From Sediminitomix flava (GTDB taxonomy: Bacteria; Bacteroidota; Bacteroidia; Cytophagales; Flammeovirgaceae), in NCBI RefSeq assembly GCF_003149185.1, contig NZ_QGDO01000004.1:104976-168975 (forward strand): a DNA stretch of 64,000 nt, in the 5' to 3' direction. Positions 44,678 through 55,260 of the stretch are shown piece after piece (the stretch's first letter is position 1; each line of letters opens with the position of its first letter). The notes under the pieces were generated by a model. It was not told where the DNA came from. It saw only the letters and a program-made list of their open reading frames with translations, and did no database searches. The translations under genes were made by a program, and so were the position numbers.

Positions 44678-46351
44678 TTAGCCGTTCATTGTAATCAAGA
44701 ATTCGTCATTTGATCTTGTGCCACGCATATTCTTTTTCAAGAATTCCATTGCTTCAGTAGAGTTCATGTCAGACATCATACGTCTTAAGATATCAACACG
44801 CTGACGTGTATCTTTATCAAGAAGTAGATCATCACGACGCGTACCCGAACCAGGAATATCGATAGCAGGATAAAGACGCTTATTTGCAAGCTTTCTGTCC
44901 AATACCAATTCCATGTTACCTGTACCTTTGAATTCTTCGAAGATTACTTCATCCATCTTAGAACCTGTCTCGATCAATGCTGTAGCAAGAATTGTCAAAG
45001 AACCACCGTTTTCTACGTTACGAGCCGCACCGAAGAAACGTTTTGGTTTGTTCAAGGCATTTGCATCAACACCACCAGACAAGATTTTACCCGATGAAGG
45101 AGCTACTGTATTGTAAGCACGAGCCAAACGAGTAATAGAGTCAAGCAAGATGATTACATCATGCCCACATTCTACCATACGTTTTGCTTTTTCCAATACA
45201 ATTGAAGTGATTTTCACGTGTCTTTCAGCAGTTTCATCAAAAGTAGATGAAATAACTTCTGCATTTACACTACGCTGCATATCTGTTACCTCTTCAGGAC
45301 GTTCGTCAATAAGAAGGATGATTAGGTAACATTCAGGGTGGTTTTTAGCGATAGCATTGGCCACTTCTTTCAAAAGTACCGTTTTACCTGATTTAGGCTG
45401 TGCCACGATCATACCCCTCTGACCTTTACCAATAGGAGCGAACAAATCGAGAACACGAGTAGAATAAATATCAGGACGGTTACTCAACTTCAATTTCTCA
45501 TCTGGGAATAAAGGAGTCAAGTATTCGAAAGGAACACGATCTCTGATTTCCTCTGTAGTTTTACCATTTACAGATGAAACTCGAAGAAGTGCAAAATATT
45601 TTTCACCCTCTTTTGGAGGACGGATATGTCCGCGAACTGTATCTCCTGTTTTAAGACCAAACAATTTGATCTGAGATGGAGAAACATAAATATCATCAGG
45701 ACTTGCCAAATAGTTATAGTCTGATGAACGAAGGAAACCATAGCCATCTTGCATGATTTCAAGAACACCTTCATTTGTAATTAGTCCATCAAACTCTTTC
45801 ATTGAAACAGTCTGTGGTGCTTTTTTACGAGGTGCTGGTGCTGGAGATGGAGCTGCTGCTTGAGCTTCAGCTACAGGAGCTTCTACTTCTTCAGTAGGAA
45901 CCACTGACTCTCTTGCAGGTGCTTTAGATTTCTTTTCAAAAACAGGCGCTTCTGTTTTTACAGGTTCTGCTTTAGGTTCTGGTGCTTTTGGAGCTGGAGC
46001 TGATTCTTTTACAGGTTCTGCTTTAGGTGCTTCATCTGAATCTTGAACATTTACTCTTCTACGGCGAGAAATCAATGTTCTAGGAGCATCAGCTTTATCG
46101 TTCTTCGTTTTCTTTTCTGATTTTTCAGCTTTCTTAGGCTTAGGTGCCTTTTCTGCTTTAGGAGATTTTTCAGCTTTAGATGAGTCTTCTTTTTTAGGTA
46201 GTTTAGACTCTGGAAGAATTGCTTGTTGATCTAATATTTTATAGATGAGTTCTTTTTTGGTTGTATTGCTGTAGTTCTTTACCCCAAGGTCTTTGGCAAT
46301 ATCTTTCAATTCTGAAAGCAGCCTAATCTCCAGTTCTTCTATAGTATACAT
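44678..46351 (-). CDS. rho: Transcription termination factor Rho with long disordered insert
   Basis: This 557-residue hexameric RNA-translocating ATPase is longer than the usual 420. Residues 1-45 are the Rho N-terminal helical domain. About residues 47-185 are a low-complexity Lys/Ala/Pro/Glu-rich region with an [12 protein letters not shown] patch. The cold-shock-like RNA-binding domain follows ([18 protein letters not shown]). The motor has Walker [12 protein letters not shown] and Walker [17 protein letters not shown], with the Q-loop further on. Large N-terminal inserts are known from Bacteroides Rho, where the disordered part matters for gene control. The upstream leader has a small hairpin. 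Confidence 0.96.
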   Translation of the reverse strand: MYTIEELEIRLLSELKDIAKDLGVKNYSNTTKKELIYKILDQQAILPESKLPKKEDSSKAEKSPKAEKAPKPKKAEKSEKKTKNDKADAPRTLISRRRRVNVQDSDEAPKAEPVKESAPAPKAPEPKAEPVKTEAPVFEKKSKAPARESVVPTEEVEAPVAEAQAAAPSPAPAPRKKAPQTVSMKEFDGLITNEGVLEIMQDGYGFLRSSDYNYLASPDDIYVSPSQIKLFGLKTGDTVRGHIRPPKEGEKYFALLRVSSVNGKTTEEIRDRVPFEYLTPLFPDEKLKLSNRPDIYSTRVLDLFAPIGKGQRGMIVAQPKSGKTVLLKEVANAIAKNHPECYLIILLIDERPEEVTDMQRSVNAEVISSTFDETAERHVKITSIVLEKAKRMVECGHDVIILLDSITRLARAYNTVAPSSGKILSGGVDANALNKPKRFFGAARNVENGGSLTILATALIETGSKMDEVIFEEFKGTGNMELVLDRKLANKRLYPAIDIPGSGTRRDDLLLDKDTRQRVDILRRMMSDMNSTEAMEFLKKNMRGTRSNDEFLITMNG

Positions 46352-46652
46352 AATAGTGTGTGAGGTTCTATAATTATACCCTTGTGATAGGGTTCTAATT
46401 CCAAGAAATTAACGGATTGAATAAAAATGATGAATTTGCTTTACTTTTTGAGAGAGGCAAAAAATAATGTGATATGATGTTGTATCTCATTAAACACAGC
46501 CAAAAATAAGCTAAACGTGTATAAATAACAACAGTTGTAATTAATTATTCGCCTCTTTTATTTGCCCTCTAAGCGGCTATGAAAGTGTGAAGCAGTTATT
46601 TTTTAAGATTTGTGCAATATAAGCGAGTTTATCATTAAAACCATCTCGTGGT
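46352..46652. other. 300-bp region between the M28 peptidase gene and rho
   Basis: It holds the rho promoter and leader. ACCCT (46378-46382) and AGGGT (46389-46393) form a small hairpin in the leader about 30 nt before the start. No gene is seen. Confidence 0.5.
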
Positions 46653-47666
46653 CTATTTTTCATTGTAAATAAGCTGTAATACTGACTGACCTACGGCTTT
46701 TAAAACGTCTTTATCGATGTTTTCCATAGTATCGTCTGTAGTGTGCCAGTGCTCGAAGAATGTTCCCTGCCCTGTAAGGTCTTGATGAATAACGTCTATC
46801 ATCGGAATTTTAGCTATTTCATTTACAGGCACGTGATCATCCGTTATAGGATCTCCTTCTTGATGGATAAAATGGTGTCCATAACCTAAAGACTCAGCTG
46901 TTTTCCATAGTTTACGCACGATCTTACGACCATAATTCATAGAGTATGCTTCTTTAGGGAATGTAGCTCCTTTTGCTCCTACCATATCCAATAGTATTCC
47001 ATAATAAGCATGATAACCATTAGGGTATTTGTTCTTAGACCAATGAGTAGAACCTAGACAGTAATAAGACTTGTAAGGTTGTGTATAATCTTGCTCTACG
47101 AAGCTCGGCTTACCTTGATCTTCAACATCGAAAAGCAGTAAATCAATCCCTACGTTAGGTTTTAATGACGATTGCTGTAAGGTACGCGCTATTTCTAAAA
47201 GGACTGCGACTCCACTTCCACCGTCGTTAGCTCCATCAATAAATTCATAATGCTTACTTTCTTCATCTTGATCTGCCACAAAACGGGTATCCCAGTGTGC
47301 TGCCAACAAAATACGTTTAGATGCAGATGGGTTAATTTGCCCCATGATATTACGACCTTTATAAATCGTACCATCGTAGCCCTCAGCTTCAAACTCTTGA
47401 ACATGGACTGTAGTCCCAAATCTTTCTAAAGTTGAAATCAAATAATCACCACAAGCTACATGTTCTGGTGTGTTTGGTACTCTTGGGCCAAAGTCCACTT
47501 GTTTTTGCACAAAGGCATAAGCCGAATCAGCATTGATCTGCGGAGCTTGCACATTCACTTCTTTAGCAGTCGTTTCATCTTTTGTCGTAGAACTTTGATT
47601 GCCTTGACAAGAAACTAACATGCTAACCATTGTAGCAGCTGCTAAGATACTCTTATGAAAAACCAT
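46653..47666 (-). CDS. M28-family zinc enzyme, probably glutaminyl-peptide cyclotransferase-like lipoprotein
   Basis: This 337-residue protein has a lipoprotein signal with lipobox cysteine at residue 20 (MVSMLVSCQGN). The zinc and active-site pieces of the M28 fold follow: RILLAAHWDTRF, EFIDGANDGGSGVAVLLEIAR, LLLFDVEDQG, and a C-terminal FFEHWHTTDDTMENID. This arrangement fits Bacteroidota glutaminyl cyclases, which modify the N-terminal glutamine of exported proteins, better than an aminopeptidase. It lies 120 bp after cysS. The signal places it in the periplasm or outer membrane. Confidence 0.8.
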   Translation of the reverse strand: MVFHKSILAAATMVSMLVSCQGNQSSTTKDETTAKEVNVQAPQINADSAYAFVQKQVDFGPRVPNTPEHVACGDYLISTLERFGTTVHVQEFEAEGYDGTIYKGRNIMGQINPSASKRILLAAHWDTRFVADQDEESKHYEFIDGANDGGSGVAVLLEIARTLQQSSLKPNVGIDLLLFDVEDQGKPSFVEQDYTQPYKSYYCLGSTHWSKNKYPNGYHAYYGILLDMVGAKGATFPKEAYSMNYGRKIVRKLWKTAESLGYGHHFIHQEGDPITDDHVPVNEIAKIPMIDVIHQDLTGQGTFFEHWHTTDDTMENIDKDVLKAVGQSVLQLIYNEK

Positions 47667-47741
47667 TTTTGAATTGTCTATTGAAAAGTGTAAAAGGGGA
47701 AGGAAGTTATTCCTAACTTAAAAAATAGCTGTATATGAAAA

Positions 47742-47772
47742 AGAGAATGGTAAATATGATTTACCATCCTCT
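47742..47772 (-). terminator. Terminator after cysS
   Basis: ATGGTAAAT (47747-47755) and ATTTACCAT (47759-47767) with a 3-nt loop and extra flanking pairs; a T-run follows on the minus strand. Confidence 0.85.
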
Positions 47773-47785
47773 AAATATATTCTGA

Positions 47786-49279
47786 TTAAAATTCATCGTA
47801 AGCCCACTCAACACCGTCTTTCATATCTTTAAGAACGATGCCGATTTCTTTAAGCTCAGCTCTGACTTTATCTACTTTGTCGTAATCACGATTTTCTTTA
47901 GCCGTTTTATATTCCTCAATGATAAGGTCAATGGCTTTTTCCAAATCTGCAGGCTTCTCTTCTACTAAACCGAAGATTTCCTCTACAAAAGTTTGGTATG
48001 TTTCAATCACCTTATTGAACGTCTCTTCGCCTAATTCTGCTGGCTTGATATTTCCAAGGTGAATTCCATTGATCTTTTTCAGAAGGTTAAAAAGACCTGC
48101 AAGTGAAACTGCTGTATTGAAATCATCATTCATTCCTCTATAAATAGAGTTAATGATACTATCAATTTGCTTAACCTGCTTTTCGTTTACTTCAATACTT
48201 TCATCGGCAACATAAGCTAGCTTTTTAGTAAGACGAAGACCATTAATGACCTTTTTGTAACCTTTACCAGCTGCTTTCAATGCTTCATTAGAGAAGTCAA
48301 GCGTACTTCTGTATTGCGATTGAAGAATGAAGAAACGAATTGTCATTGGGCTATATCCTTGCTCCAACAAATCATGATCTCCTGAGTAAAGCTCTCTCAA
48401 AGTGATAAAGTTACCCAAAGATTTACCCATCTTCTGACCGTTGATGGTAATCATGTTGTTGTGCATCCAGTAGTTAGCTGGAGAACAGTTGTGTGCTGCT
48501 TCGTGCTGAGCAATTTCACATTCATGATGAGGGAATTTTAAGTCCATTCCTCCTCCGTGAATATCAAACTTTTCGCCCAAGTATTTCACACTCATAGCAG
48601 AACACTCTAAGTGCCAACCAGGGAAACCATCTGACCAAGGCGAAGGCCAACGCATGATATGCTCAGGCTCTGCTTTTTTCCAAAGTGCAAAGTCAACAGA
48701 GTTTTTCTTGTCACCTTGTCCGTCCAAGTCACGGCTACCTTCTAGCATTTCTTCAATCTTACGACCAGAAAGAACACCATAAGGTTTGTCTTCATTGTAT
48801 TTAACTACATCAAAGTATACCGATCCGTTAGACTCATAGGCATAACCTTTATCAAAGATACTTTTGATCAACTCAATTTGCTCAATGATATGACCTGTAG
48901 CTCTAGGTTCAATGCTAGGTGTCTTTACGTTCAGACGGTAAATATCTTCATGGTAACGGTCAGTGTAGTACTGTACCACTTCCATTGGTTCCAATTGCTC
49001 AACTTTCGCTTTTTTAGCAATCTTATCCTCGCCTTCATCAGCATCGCCTACAAGGTGCCCTACGTCTGTAATGTTACGGACATAGCGAACTTTGTAGCCC
49101 GTGTGAGCAAGGTAACGGAAAACCGTATCAAATGTAATAGCAGGACGCGAGTGTCCTAAATGCGCATCTCCATATACTGTAGGACCACACACATACATAC
49201 CGACAAACGGCGGATTGATAGGTTCGAATTTATCTTTTTTTCGCGTAAGCGTATTGTAAATTTTTAGAGGTTGTTGCAT
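47786..49279 (-). CDS. cysS: Cysteinyl-tRNA synthetase
   Basis: This 497-residue class I synthetase charges tRNA-Cys. The HIGH signature is HLGH (residues 40-43) after the zinc-binding CGPTVYGDA. The cysteine-binding zinc site continues with HLECSAMS and [13 protein letters not shown], and the second signature is KMGKS (in [11 protein letters not shown]) in place of KMSKS, a known small variation. The C-terminal helical domain ends AYDEF. The gene is single and has its own terminator. Nothing suggests a paralogue such as MshC. Confidence 0.96.
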   Translation of the reverse strand: MQQPLKIYNTLTRKKDKFEPINPPFVGMYVCGPTVYGDAHLGHSRPAITFDTVFRYLAHTGYKVRYVRNITDVGHLVGDADEGEDKIAKKAKVEQLEPMEVVQYYTDRYHEDIYRLNVKTPSIEPRATGHIIEQIELIKSIFDKGYAYESNGSVYFDVVKYNEDKPYGVLSGRKIEEMLEGSRDLDGQGDKKNSVDFALWKKAEPEHIMRWPSPWSDGFPGWHLECSAMSVKYLGEKFDIHGGGMDLKFPHHECEIAQHEAAHNCSPANYWMHNNMITINGQKMGKSLGNFITLRELYSGDHDLLEQGYSPMTIRFFILQSQYRSTLDFSNEALKAAGKGYKKVINGLRLTKKLAYVADESIEVNEKQVKQIDSIINSIYRGMNDDFNTAVSLAGLFNLLKKINGIHLGNIKPAELGEETFNKVIETYQTFVEEIFGLVEEKPADLEKAIDLIIEEYKTAKENRDYDKVDKVRAELKEIGIVLKDMKDGVEWAYDEF

Positions 49280-49478
49280 AAAAAAGAAGATAAATATATG
49301 TCGAAGATCAGAACGATCTAAGTATTCTTTGTAGGATTTATTTTAGTGAAGCAAAGATGCTAATTTTTTTTCAATATGAAATTAGATTGATAGCTTTCTT
49401 CTGAGTTATAAATATAAAAACTATTAAATCATGAAGTTCGAACTCAAAAACTATGAAAACGCCACTATATTTAGAAAA

Positions 49479-49505
49479 AGGAGCTAAACTTTCCAGCTAG
49501 CTCCT
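49479..49505 (-). terminator. Terminator after the antiporter
   Basis: AGGAGCTA (49479-49486) and TAGCTCCT (49498-49505) pair perfectly; a T-run follows on the minus strand. Confidence 0.85.
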
Positions 49506-49532
49506 AAATAGTTTCACTTTTATTCTTTGCAC

Positions 49533-50840
49533 TTAAAGTACTACTGCAGCTATCACTCCGAAGAGAATAAGTGGAATGTTATAGTGCATAAATGTTGGCA
49601 CACATGTATCCCAAATATGGTCATGCTGTTTATCAATCGCTAAACCAGAAGTAGGTCCCAATGTACTATCAGAAGCTGGCGAACCTGCATCGCCTAATGC
49701 GCCCGCTACACCAATCAATGCAATGATTGCTGGAATTGAGAAGCCTAACTCCAAACCTAAAGGACAATAGATTGTAGCGAGGATCGGAACTGTACCAAAA
49801 GAGGTACCTATTCCCATTGTTACTAAGAGTCCGACTAAAAGCATCAAAAATGCCGCAAAGGCTTGACTATCTCCTACACTTGAACTCACAGCTTGCACTA
49901 GCATTTCTACACCGTTGGTCTGACGAATTACATTTCCGAAACCAGCAGCAACTAGCATTACTATTGCAATAAATGCCATCACACCAATTCCACCTTGCAT
50001 TACATCCTCCATCTCTTTCCAAGTGATTGCTCTACTCAATAACATCACGATAAGCCCTGCCAAAGCACCAAGCGGAAGTGAACTTGTCCATAGCTGAATA
50101 ATAAATGCAACAGCTGCTCCTACCAAACAAAAGATGTGTTTCAATTCAAATTCCGTTTCATGATGCTCTACACTACCCTCAATCTGAATATCCTTATAGA
50201 TTCTACTTTTTCGATAGCTGATGAAAAGAGCAATCAGAAGTCCGCAGATCATTCCAATACCAGGAATCCAAAGAGATTTCCAAATCATAGAAGTTTCTAC
50301 AGAAGTAATGCCATTGGCATGCATTTGTTCTTTGATCACATTGTGGAAAATCAACCCGAAGCCTACAGGCAATACCAAATATGGTGTCTGCAAACCAAAA
50401 GTTAAAGCTGAAGCAACGGCTCTACGGTCTAACTTTAGTTTATTCATCAAAGGCAATAGTGGAGGAATCAGAATGGGTATAAAAGCAATATGCACAGGTA
50501 CTAGATTCTGTGATGCACATGCCAACAGTGTTATTATAAGGAGTAAAATACTTTTCTTTGAGCCTACTACTTTTGAAATCTTGTGCGCTAAAACGGCGGC
50601 AGCTCCTGTACGGTTAATTGCTACCGCTAAAGCTCCCAATAAAATATAGCTTAAAGCAGTCTCGGCATTATCGCCCATTCCTGCAATTAAAAAAGTCATT
50701 GATTGAGTCATCGGGATATCTCCCACCAATCCTGCAACAAGTGCAGATACGAGTATAGCTAAAATAACGTTGAGTCGGAGTAGGCACAGTACTATAAGGG
50801 TAAGTACTGACACTACCACGGGGTTTGTCAATATTTCCAT
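49533..50840 (-). CDS. Na+/H+ antiporter family protein (YuiF-like)
   Basis: This 435-residue inner-membrane protein has about 12 helices. The MTFLIAGMGDNAETALSYILLGALAVAI start and LACASQNLVPVHIAFIPILIPPLL segment are typical of this antiporter family. A later GDAGSPASDSTLGPTSGLAIDKQHDHIWDTCVPTF motif is strongly conserved. It may exchange sodium for protons, or carry a small organic anion as some relatives do. It is transcribed alone in a fairly marine-like gene set, where sodium export would matter. Confidence 0.82.
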   Translation of the reverse strand: MEILTNPVVVSVLTLIVLCLLRLNVILAILVSALVAGLVGDIPMTQSMTFLIAGMGDNAETALSYILLGALAVAINRTGAAAVLAHKISKVVGSKKSILLLIITLLACASQNLVPVHIAFIPILIPPLLPLMNKLKLDRRAVASALTFGLQTPYLVLPVGFGLIFHNVIKEQMHANGITSVETSMIWKSLWIPGIGMICGLLIALFISYRKSRIYKDIQIEGSVEHHETEFELKHIFCLVGAAVAFIIQLWTSSLPLGALAGLIVMLLSRAITWKEMEDVMQGGIGVMAFIAIVMLVAAGFGNVIRQTNGVEMLVQAVSSSVGDSQAFAAFLMLLVGLLVTMGIGTSFGTVPILATIYCPLGLELGFSIPAIIALIGVAGALGDAGSPASDSTLGPTSGLAIDKQHDHIWDTCVPTFMHYNIPLILFGVIAAVVL

Positions 50841-51088
50841 GTGACGAATATACTAAATATGAAAATTTTAAGTTTGTTTTTGAAGTAAATCAGTTGACAT
50901 ACAAATGCGACTTCCTACTTCTTTTTCTCGAATGAGGGAATTAATGACAATGCCAATAAGTACAGGCTGTAGGTTGCCAAGTGGTAGTTGTGATTGTAAA
51001 TTGCATATCGCAAATATGAGTAATAATCGTTTGTGTGTTTGCTTGTTTTAGATTCTTTAGGGATTTACTAGAACTTTTTGAAAATGAA

Positions 51089-52201
51089 TTATAAACCTAT
51101 AAAGTGCTTACGATTATTCGTTTCCAATTCATATTTCAAGCCTTTTATTGTACTAATCTGTTCTGCGAACTTCTGATCTTTTAGCACTTCATTTTTCATA
51201 TTGGCCTTTACTTGCTCCATTTTCTTTTCTATACTTCGAGAAGTTCTCCCATAAATATGTTCCATGATCCATCGAACTTGAGGACTACGACTTTTCATTC
51301 GCTCAAAATCTTTTTCAAGGCTAGCTTCCTTCTTTTTTAAAAGCGGAATCATTTTTTCCAATTCACTCTCTGCAAACTCAAACTCGGCATCATCAATATG
51401 TTCTTGATAAAGCTTCATGATTGTTGATAAGTCATTTTCTTTCTTAGCAATTACCAAACTACTCATCAATTCATGCTTATCTTCTTTCTTGAATTCATTA
51501 GGCTCGAGGTCTGGATGAAGTACTTTTGCGAGCTTTTTGTATAAATCATTGACGGAGGTATTCTTCAGTACATTTTTCTGTTCGTTATGCTGCTCCAAGT
51601 CTGAAGTAGCCTCTTCCTCTTTATTCGGTTTTTGAATTTGTAATGCTTTCTCAAACTTATGAGCGTAAGCCTTCACAAAAGCATTAGGGTTCTGACAAAA
51701 GGCTAAAATTTCTTTTTCATTCAGAAAAGTCTCCAAATTTACACCTAACTCTTCTTCCGCAGATTTACGGACAAAAGTATATACCTCTTCTGCATGCGTG
51801 TCTTCCTCTTCTATTTCTGTTTTTAACTGACCAACATAGGCTTCATAGAGCTTTTGGTACTTTTCGGTATGAGCAAAAGATGAGTCTGACAGAAAATAAA
51901 AGCACTCCTGGATCCAGTCTTGAATCAAGCTTACTTGATATGCATTTAATGAAGGATCTGATAAGTGGAAAATTAGTAAATCAACAATCTGTGAGACACT
52001 TTCATGTCGACCCTTAAAATGAGGTGCTATATTTTTCTCGTAGGTCTGCAGTAAATGAGAAAGTTCTTTACTGAGCTTTTCATTTCGTTTCTTTTTGATC
52101 TCAATTCGCCCCAATAGATTTCGGTAAGTAGAAAGTGGCGTAACGCTTTTCTTCTTGTCTTTTTTAAGTTTTTTCTGAATGCTTGATTTATGCTTAGCCA
52201 T
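51089..52201 (-). CDS. J-domain-like cytoplasmic protein
   Basis: This 370-residue protein has no signal or membrane segment. It is strongly charged and helical, with a basic N-terminus (MAKHKSSIQKKLKKDKKKS) and coiled-coil-like stretches. In the middle (about residues 215-270), VNDLYKKLAKVLHPDLEPNEFKKEDKHELMSSLVIAKKENDLSTI resembles a J-domain with the key HPD triad. This would let it stimulate a DnaK partner. The glycine-rich and zinc domains of DnaJ are missing. Function beyond a co-chaperone is unknown. Confidence 0.7.
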   Translation of the reverse strand: MAKHKSSIQKKLKKDKKKSVTPLSTYRNLLGRIEIKKKRNEKLSKELSHLLQTYEKNIAPHFKGRHESVSQIVDLLIFHLSDPSLNAYQVSLIQDWIQECFYFLSDSSFAHTEKYQKLYEAYVGQLKTEIEEEDTHAEEVYTFVRKSAEEELGVNLETFLNEKEILAFCQNPNAFVKAYAHKFEKALQIQKPNKEEEATSDLEQHNEQKNVLKNTSVNDLYKKLAKVLHPDLEPNEFKKEDKHELMSSLVIAKKENDLSTIMKLYQEHIDDAEFEFAESELEKMIPLLKKKEASLEKDFERMKSRSPQVRWIMEHIYGRTSRSIEKKMEQVKANMKNEVLKDQKFAEQISTIKGLKYELETNNRKHFIGL

Positions 52202-52374
52202 AATTTATAGAGACGAAATGAAAACCTTTATGATGAATGAACAGCGAAATTAATGAATTCTACTTCAATCATCGATTGCAAAAGGCTGTTAATCTTTTTA
52301 GGAAGATGAAAAGAAAAGAGTAAGAATACTGTTATGTTTGGCGGGGAAAGATGGCTCAAGCCTTTTAAACTAGT

Positions 52375-53823
52375 TTGATTGCACCTTTTCCACTAAGACA
52401 AGCAAGAAAAGAAACTGTGAAGAATACAAAAGCATCAAATTTGGAGAATCGAAGAGTAGGATTTCGTGATTACATTTCTCAATATAAAAGAATCATGGCA
52501 TTAGGACTTCCTGTGTTGTTGGCACAAGCAGGGCAAATCATGGTCGGTATTGTAGATAATGTAATGATTGGGCACATAGGAGAGACGGAACTTGCGGCTG
52601 CTTCTTTCACCAATACGATCTTCAATATTGCGCTAATCTTCGGTATGGGTTTTTCATTTGCTATGACTCCGATTATCGGGATGGCCAAAGGAGAAGAAAA
52701 TGACAAAGCTGTCGATTCTGGACTTTGGAATGGAATGATTGCCAATCTAGCAATTGGTGTGGTTCTTACTTTAGCAATGCTCTTACTTTCTTTGGGAGTT
52801 AACCACATGGGACAACCCGAAAGTATTTTACCAATGGCTAAAGAATACCTCTACATTCTGATTCTTTCACTGATGCCACTGATGTTCTTTTATGCTAGCA
52901 AGCAATTCTCTGAAGGAATTTCGGATACAAAAACTTCTATGCAGATCATTCTGACGGCAAACGTTTTCAATATCATTGGTAACTACCTATTGATTTATGG
53001 TAAGTTCGGTTTCCCAGAATTAGGGTTAGCTGGGGCAGGATGGGCGACAACTGCTTCTCGTTTCTTAATGGCACTCTTATACATCATTGTATTCTTAAAA
53101 AGAAAATCATATCAAAAATATACTTTAGCACTAAGTCCGACTCTAACTGCTAAAAAAGAGATCAAGAAAGCATTCCAATTGGGCTTACCTATTGGAGGGC
53201 AACTTGTAATGGTGGCATCTGCATTCGGGATGACTACAATTATGATGGGCTGGCTAGGAGAAACAGCTTTAGCTGCTCACCAAGTTGTGATTAGTCTTTC
53301 TACGCTTGGCTTTATGATTTATCAAGGAGTGAGTGTGAGTACAACTATAGAAGTGAGTAATGGATATGGAAGAAAAGATTTGGAAGGTATGTCAACTTCA
53401 GTAAAAGCTTCAGTACATATCATTATTCTATTGGCATTATTGTCTGCTAGTATTTTCTATACCTTCAGAGAACAATTGCCAAGCTTCTACACAAACGAGC
53501 TTGGAGTGATTGCACAAGCAATTCCTTTCATGATGATTCTTGCAATTTATCAACTTCCTGATGCATTGAGTATCATTTATCAAGCAGCATTAAGAGGAGT
53601 TGCAGATGTAAAGGTACCTGCTATGATTACCTTTATCTCTTATTTCATAATAGGGATTCCGAGCAGTTACTTACTAGCTTTCAAATTTGATATGGGACCT
53701 TCAGGTATTTGGTGGGGCTTGCCAATTGGGTTAAGTATTGCGGCTATTTTGGAAGGTTGCAGATACTACTTAATTATGCGTAGGCTAGAATATCGTAAAA
53801 TAGGAGAAAAAGTAGCAGCCTAA
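52375..53823 (+). CDS. MATE family efflux transporter
   Basis: This 482-residue protein has 12 helices. Repeated halves begin MALGLPVLLAQAGQIMVGIVDNVMIGHIGETELAAASF and AFQLGLPIGGQLVMVASAFGMTTIMMGWLGETALAAHQ, the hallmark of MATE exporters, which use sodium or proton gradients. The start is uncertain: a TTG at 52375 opens the longest frame, while a GTG at 52417 also fits; the first ATG (52495) would cut the first helix. It is divergent from the J-domain gene. Confidence 0.9.
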   Translation: MIAPFPLRQARKETVKNTKASNLENRRVGFRDYISQYKRIMALGLPVLLAQAGQIMVGIVDNVMIGHIGETELAAASFTNTIFNIALIFGMGFSFAMTPIIGMAKGEENDKAVDSGLWNGMIANLAIGVVLTLAMLLLSLGVNHMGQPESILPMAKEYLYILILSLMPLMFFYASKQFSEGISDTKTSMQIILTANVFNIIGNYLLIYGKFGFPELGLAGAGWATTASRFLMALLYIIVFLKRKSYQKYTLALSPTLTAKKEIKKAFQLGLPIGGQLVMVASAFGMTTIMMGWLGETALAAHQVVISLSTLGFMIYQGVSVSTTIEVSNGYGRKDLEGMSTSVKASVHIIILLALLSASIFYTFREQLPSFYTNELGVIAQAIPFMMILAIYQLPDALSIIYQAALRGVADVKVPAMITFISYFIIGIPSSYLLAFKFDMGPSGIWWGLPIGLSIAAILEGCRYYLIMRRLEYRKIGEKVAA

Positions 53824-53937
53824 CATCTAGGCTAAACAAGTTGATAGATTTTCAGTTTTTTAGGTTGAAGGTTTGTTCCTAGGATTCAGAGACAAACCTC
53901 CAACTAGAGGAATTTAGACAAGTTTTCATGCTTGATA

Positions 53938-54573
53938 TCAGATTGGTAAAGAAGAGTTTTGAAGGTGATCTATCTTATTGGCTTCAACGATTGTGTACTC
54001 GTCTGTTTCCGTATCATACTGGATGATATACAAACACAAATTCTGATGCTTATACTGGTTCATCTCAGAAAGAGGTGTATCCATCAGATAGCTCAATAAA
54101 ATTCGGATAGCTCTACCATGCATTGCTACCAAAATACGTTCTTCATGCATATTAGACATGAGGTACTCCCAAGCGGTAATCTGACGTGATTGCACTTGTG
54201 CTGGAGACTCTCCTCCTTTACCTGCAGGGAAATCATAATTTCCATTGTCCCACTCCTCAATCATTTGGTTGTAATAATCGTTATCAGCATCGGTAAGAGC
54301 ACGACCTTCTTTCTCTCCCCAACTGATTTCGTTCAGACCATATAATTGTTGGAATGGAATTCCTTTTTGAATAAAGCCATCAAGGCTCTGCTTTGTGCGT
54401 TTGAGTTTTGAAGTATAGATTTTATCAAAAGGGACATCTTGGTAGGTTTTGAAGAAATCTTCAGCTTGTTTTCTCCCAGTCTCATCAAGATTGGTATCTA
54501 TGGAACCTTGTACAAAACCGAGTTTATTCATCTCAGTTTGTCCGTGGCGTATAAGGTAAATTTCTTTTATCAT
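53938..54573 (-). CDS. Histidine phosphatase family protein
   Basis: In this 211-residue protein the catalytic RHG motif is in IYLIRHGQTEMNKLG (residues 6-15). The second histidine is in ILVAMHGRAIRIL near residue 154, and the acid is in GLNEISWGEKEGRALTD. This is the phosphoglycerate mutase-like fold. Substrates range from sugar phosphates to nucleosides and cannot be told here. It converges on the MATE gene; an imperfect stem at about 53869-53899 lies between them. Confidence 0.9.
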   Translation of the reverse strand: MIKEIYLIRHGQTEMNKLGFVQGSIDTNLDETGRKQAEDFFKTYQDVPFDKIYTSKLKRTKQSLDGFIQKGIPFQQLYGLNEISWGEKEGRALTDADNDYYNQMIEEWDNGNYDFPAGKGGESPAQVQSRQITAWEYLMSNMHEERILVAMHGRAIRILLSYLMDTPLSEMNQYKHQNLCLYIIQYDTETDEYTIVEANKIDHLQNSSLPI

Positions 54574-54730
54574 ATAGATATAGTTTTACTTAACGGAATC
54601 GATTTACTGTAAAATGGAAAAGTGATGATAGATATGTACAAAAAAAGGCTTAGTTTGTCCTTCTGCTTTTATAAAGAACGAAATTTATCACTTTTTATAT
54701 ATAATTCATCTAACGATAGTTATTTAAACT

Positions 54731-55147
54731 ATGTTTAATCCACATTTAACTGCCGAAAAGCTTAACGACAATCATAATAATATGGTTGGGCATATCGGAA
54801 TAAAATTTACAGAAGTCTCAGACGGTTGTTTGAAAGCCACTATGCCCGTAGATCATAGAACAAAACAGCCTATGGGTTTATTACATGGAGGGGCTTCGGC
54901 TGTATTGGCTGAAACCTTAGGTAGTGTTGGCGCTTTATGCTACATAGACATGGCTACACAAGCTCCTGTTGGGCTAGAAATCAACTGCAACCATATAAAA
55001 AGTGCTAGGGAAGGTTTTGTAACTGGAACAGCCACTCCTATTCATTTGGGAAAAAGAACACATGTTTGGGAAATCAAAATTCATGATGAAGATGAAAATC
55101 TGATTTGCATCAGCCGTATGACGGTAGCCATCATTGACAAAAAATAG
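54731..55147 (+). CDS. Hotdog-fold thioesterase (MenI/PaaI-like)
   Basis: In this 138-residue protein the segment DHRTKQPMGLLHGGASAVLAETLGSVGAL carries the catalytic acid in the hotdog helix, and GLEINCNHIKSAREGFVTGTATPIH is the family pattern. The next gene, 110 bp on, encodes an isochorismate synthase, so the likely job is hydrolysis of dihydroxynaphthoyl-CoA in menaquinone synthesis. It could instead be a general acyl-CoA thioesterase such as EntH. Length is normal. Confidence 0.82.
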   Translation: MFNPHLTAEKLNDNHNNMVGHIGIKFTEVSDGCLKATMPVDHRTKQPMGLLHGGASAVLAETLGSVGALCYIDMATQAPVGLEINCNHIKSAREGFVTGTATPIHLGKRTHVWEIKIHDEDENLICISRMTVAIIDKK

Positions 55148-55260
55148 TAAGGATTTCCCTTGCCAAAATTTTATTAGCACATTGAGCTTCTTATTTTTGT
55201 GTCTTTCGACTATAAAATAGGATGATCTGAGCGTCTGAAGGAAATTAGAGGAAAGCGAAA

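Noticed and set aside
53869..53899. Inverted repeat AGGTTTGT / ACAAACCT as a terminator between the MATE and phosphatase genes.
   Set aside because: There is no T-run on either strand and the loop is long; not listed as a feature.
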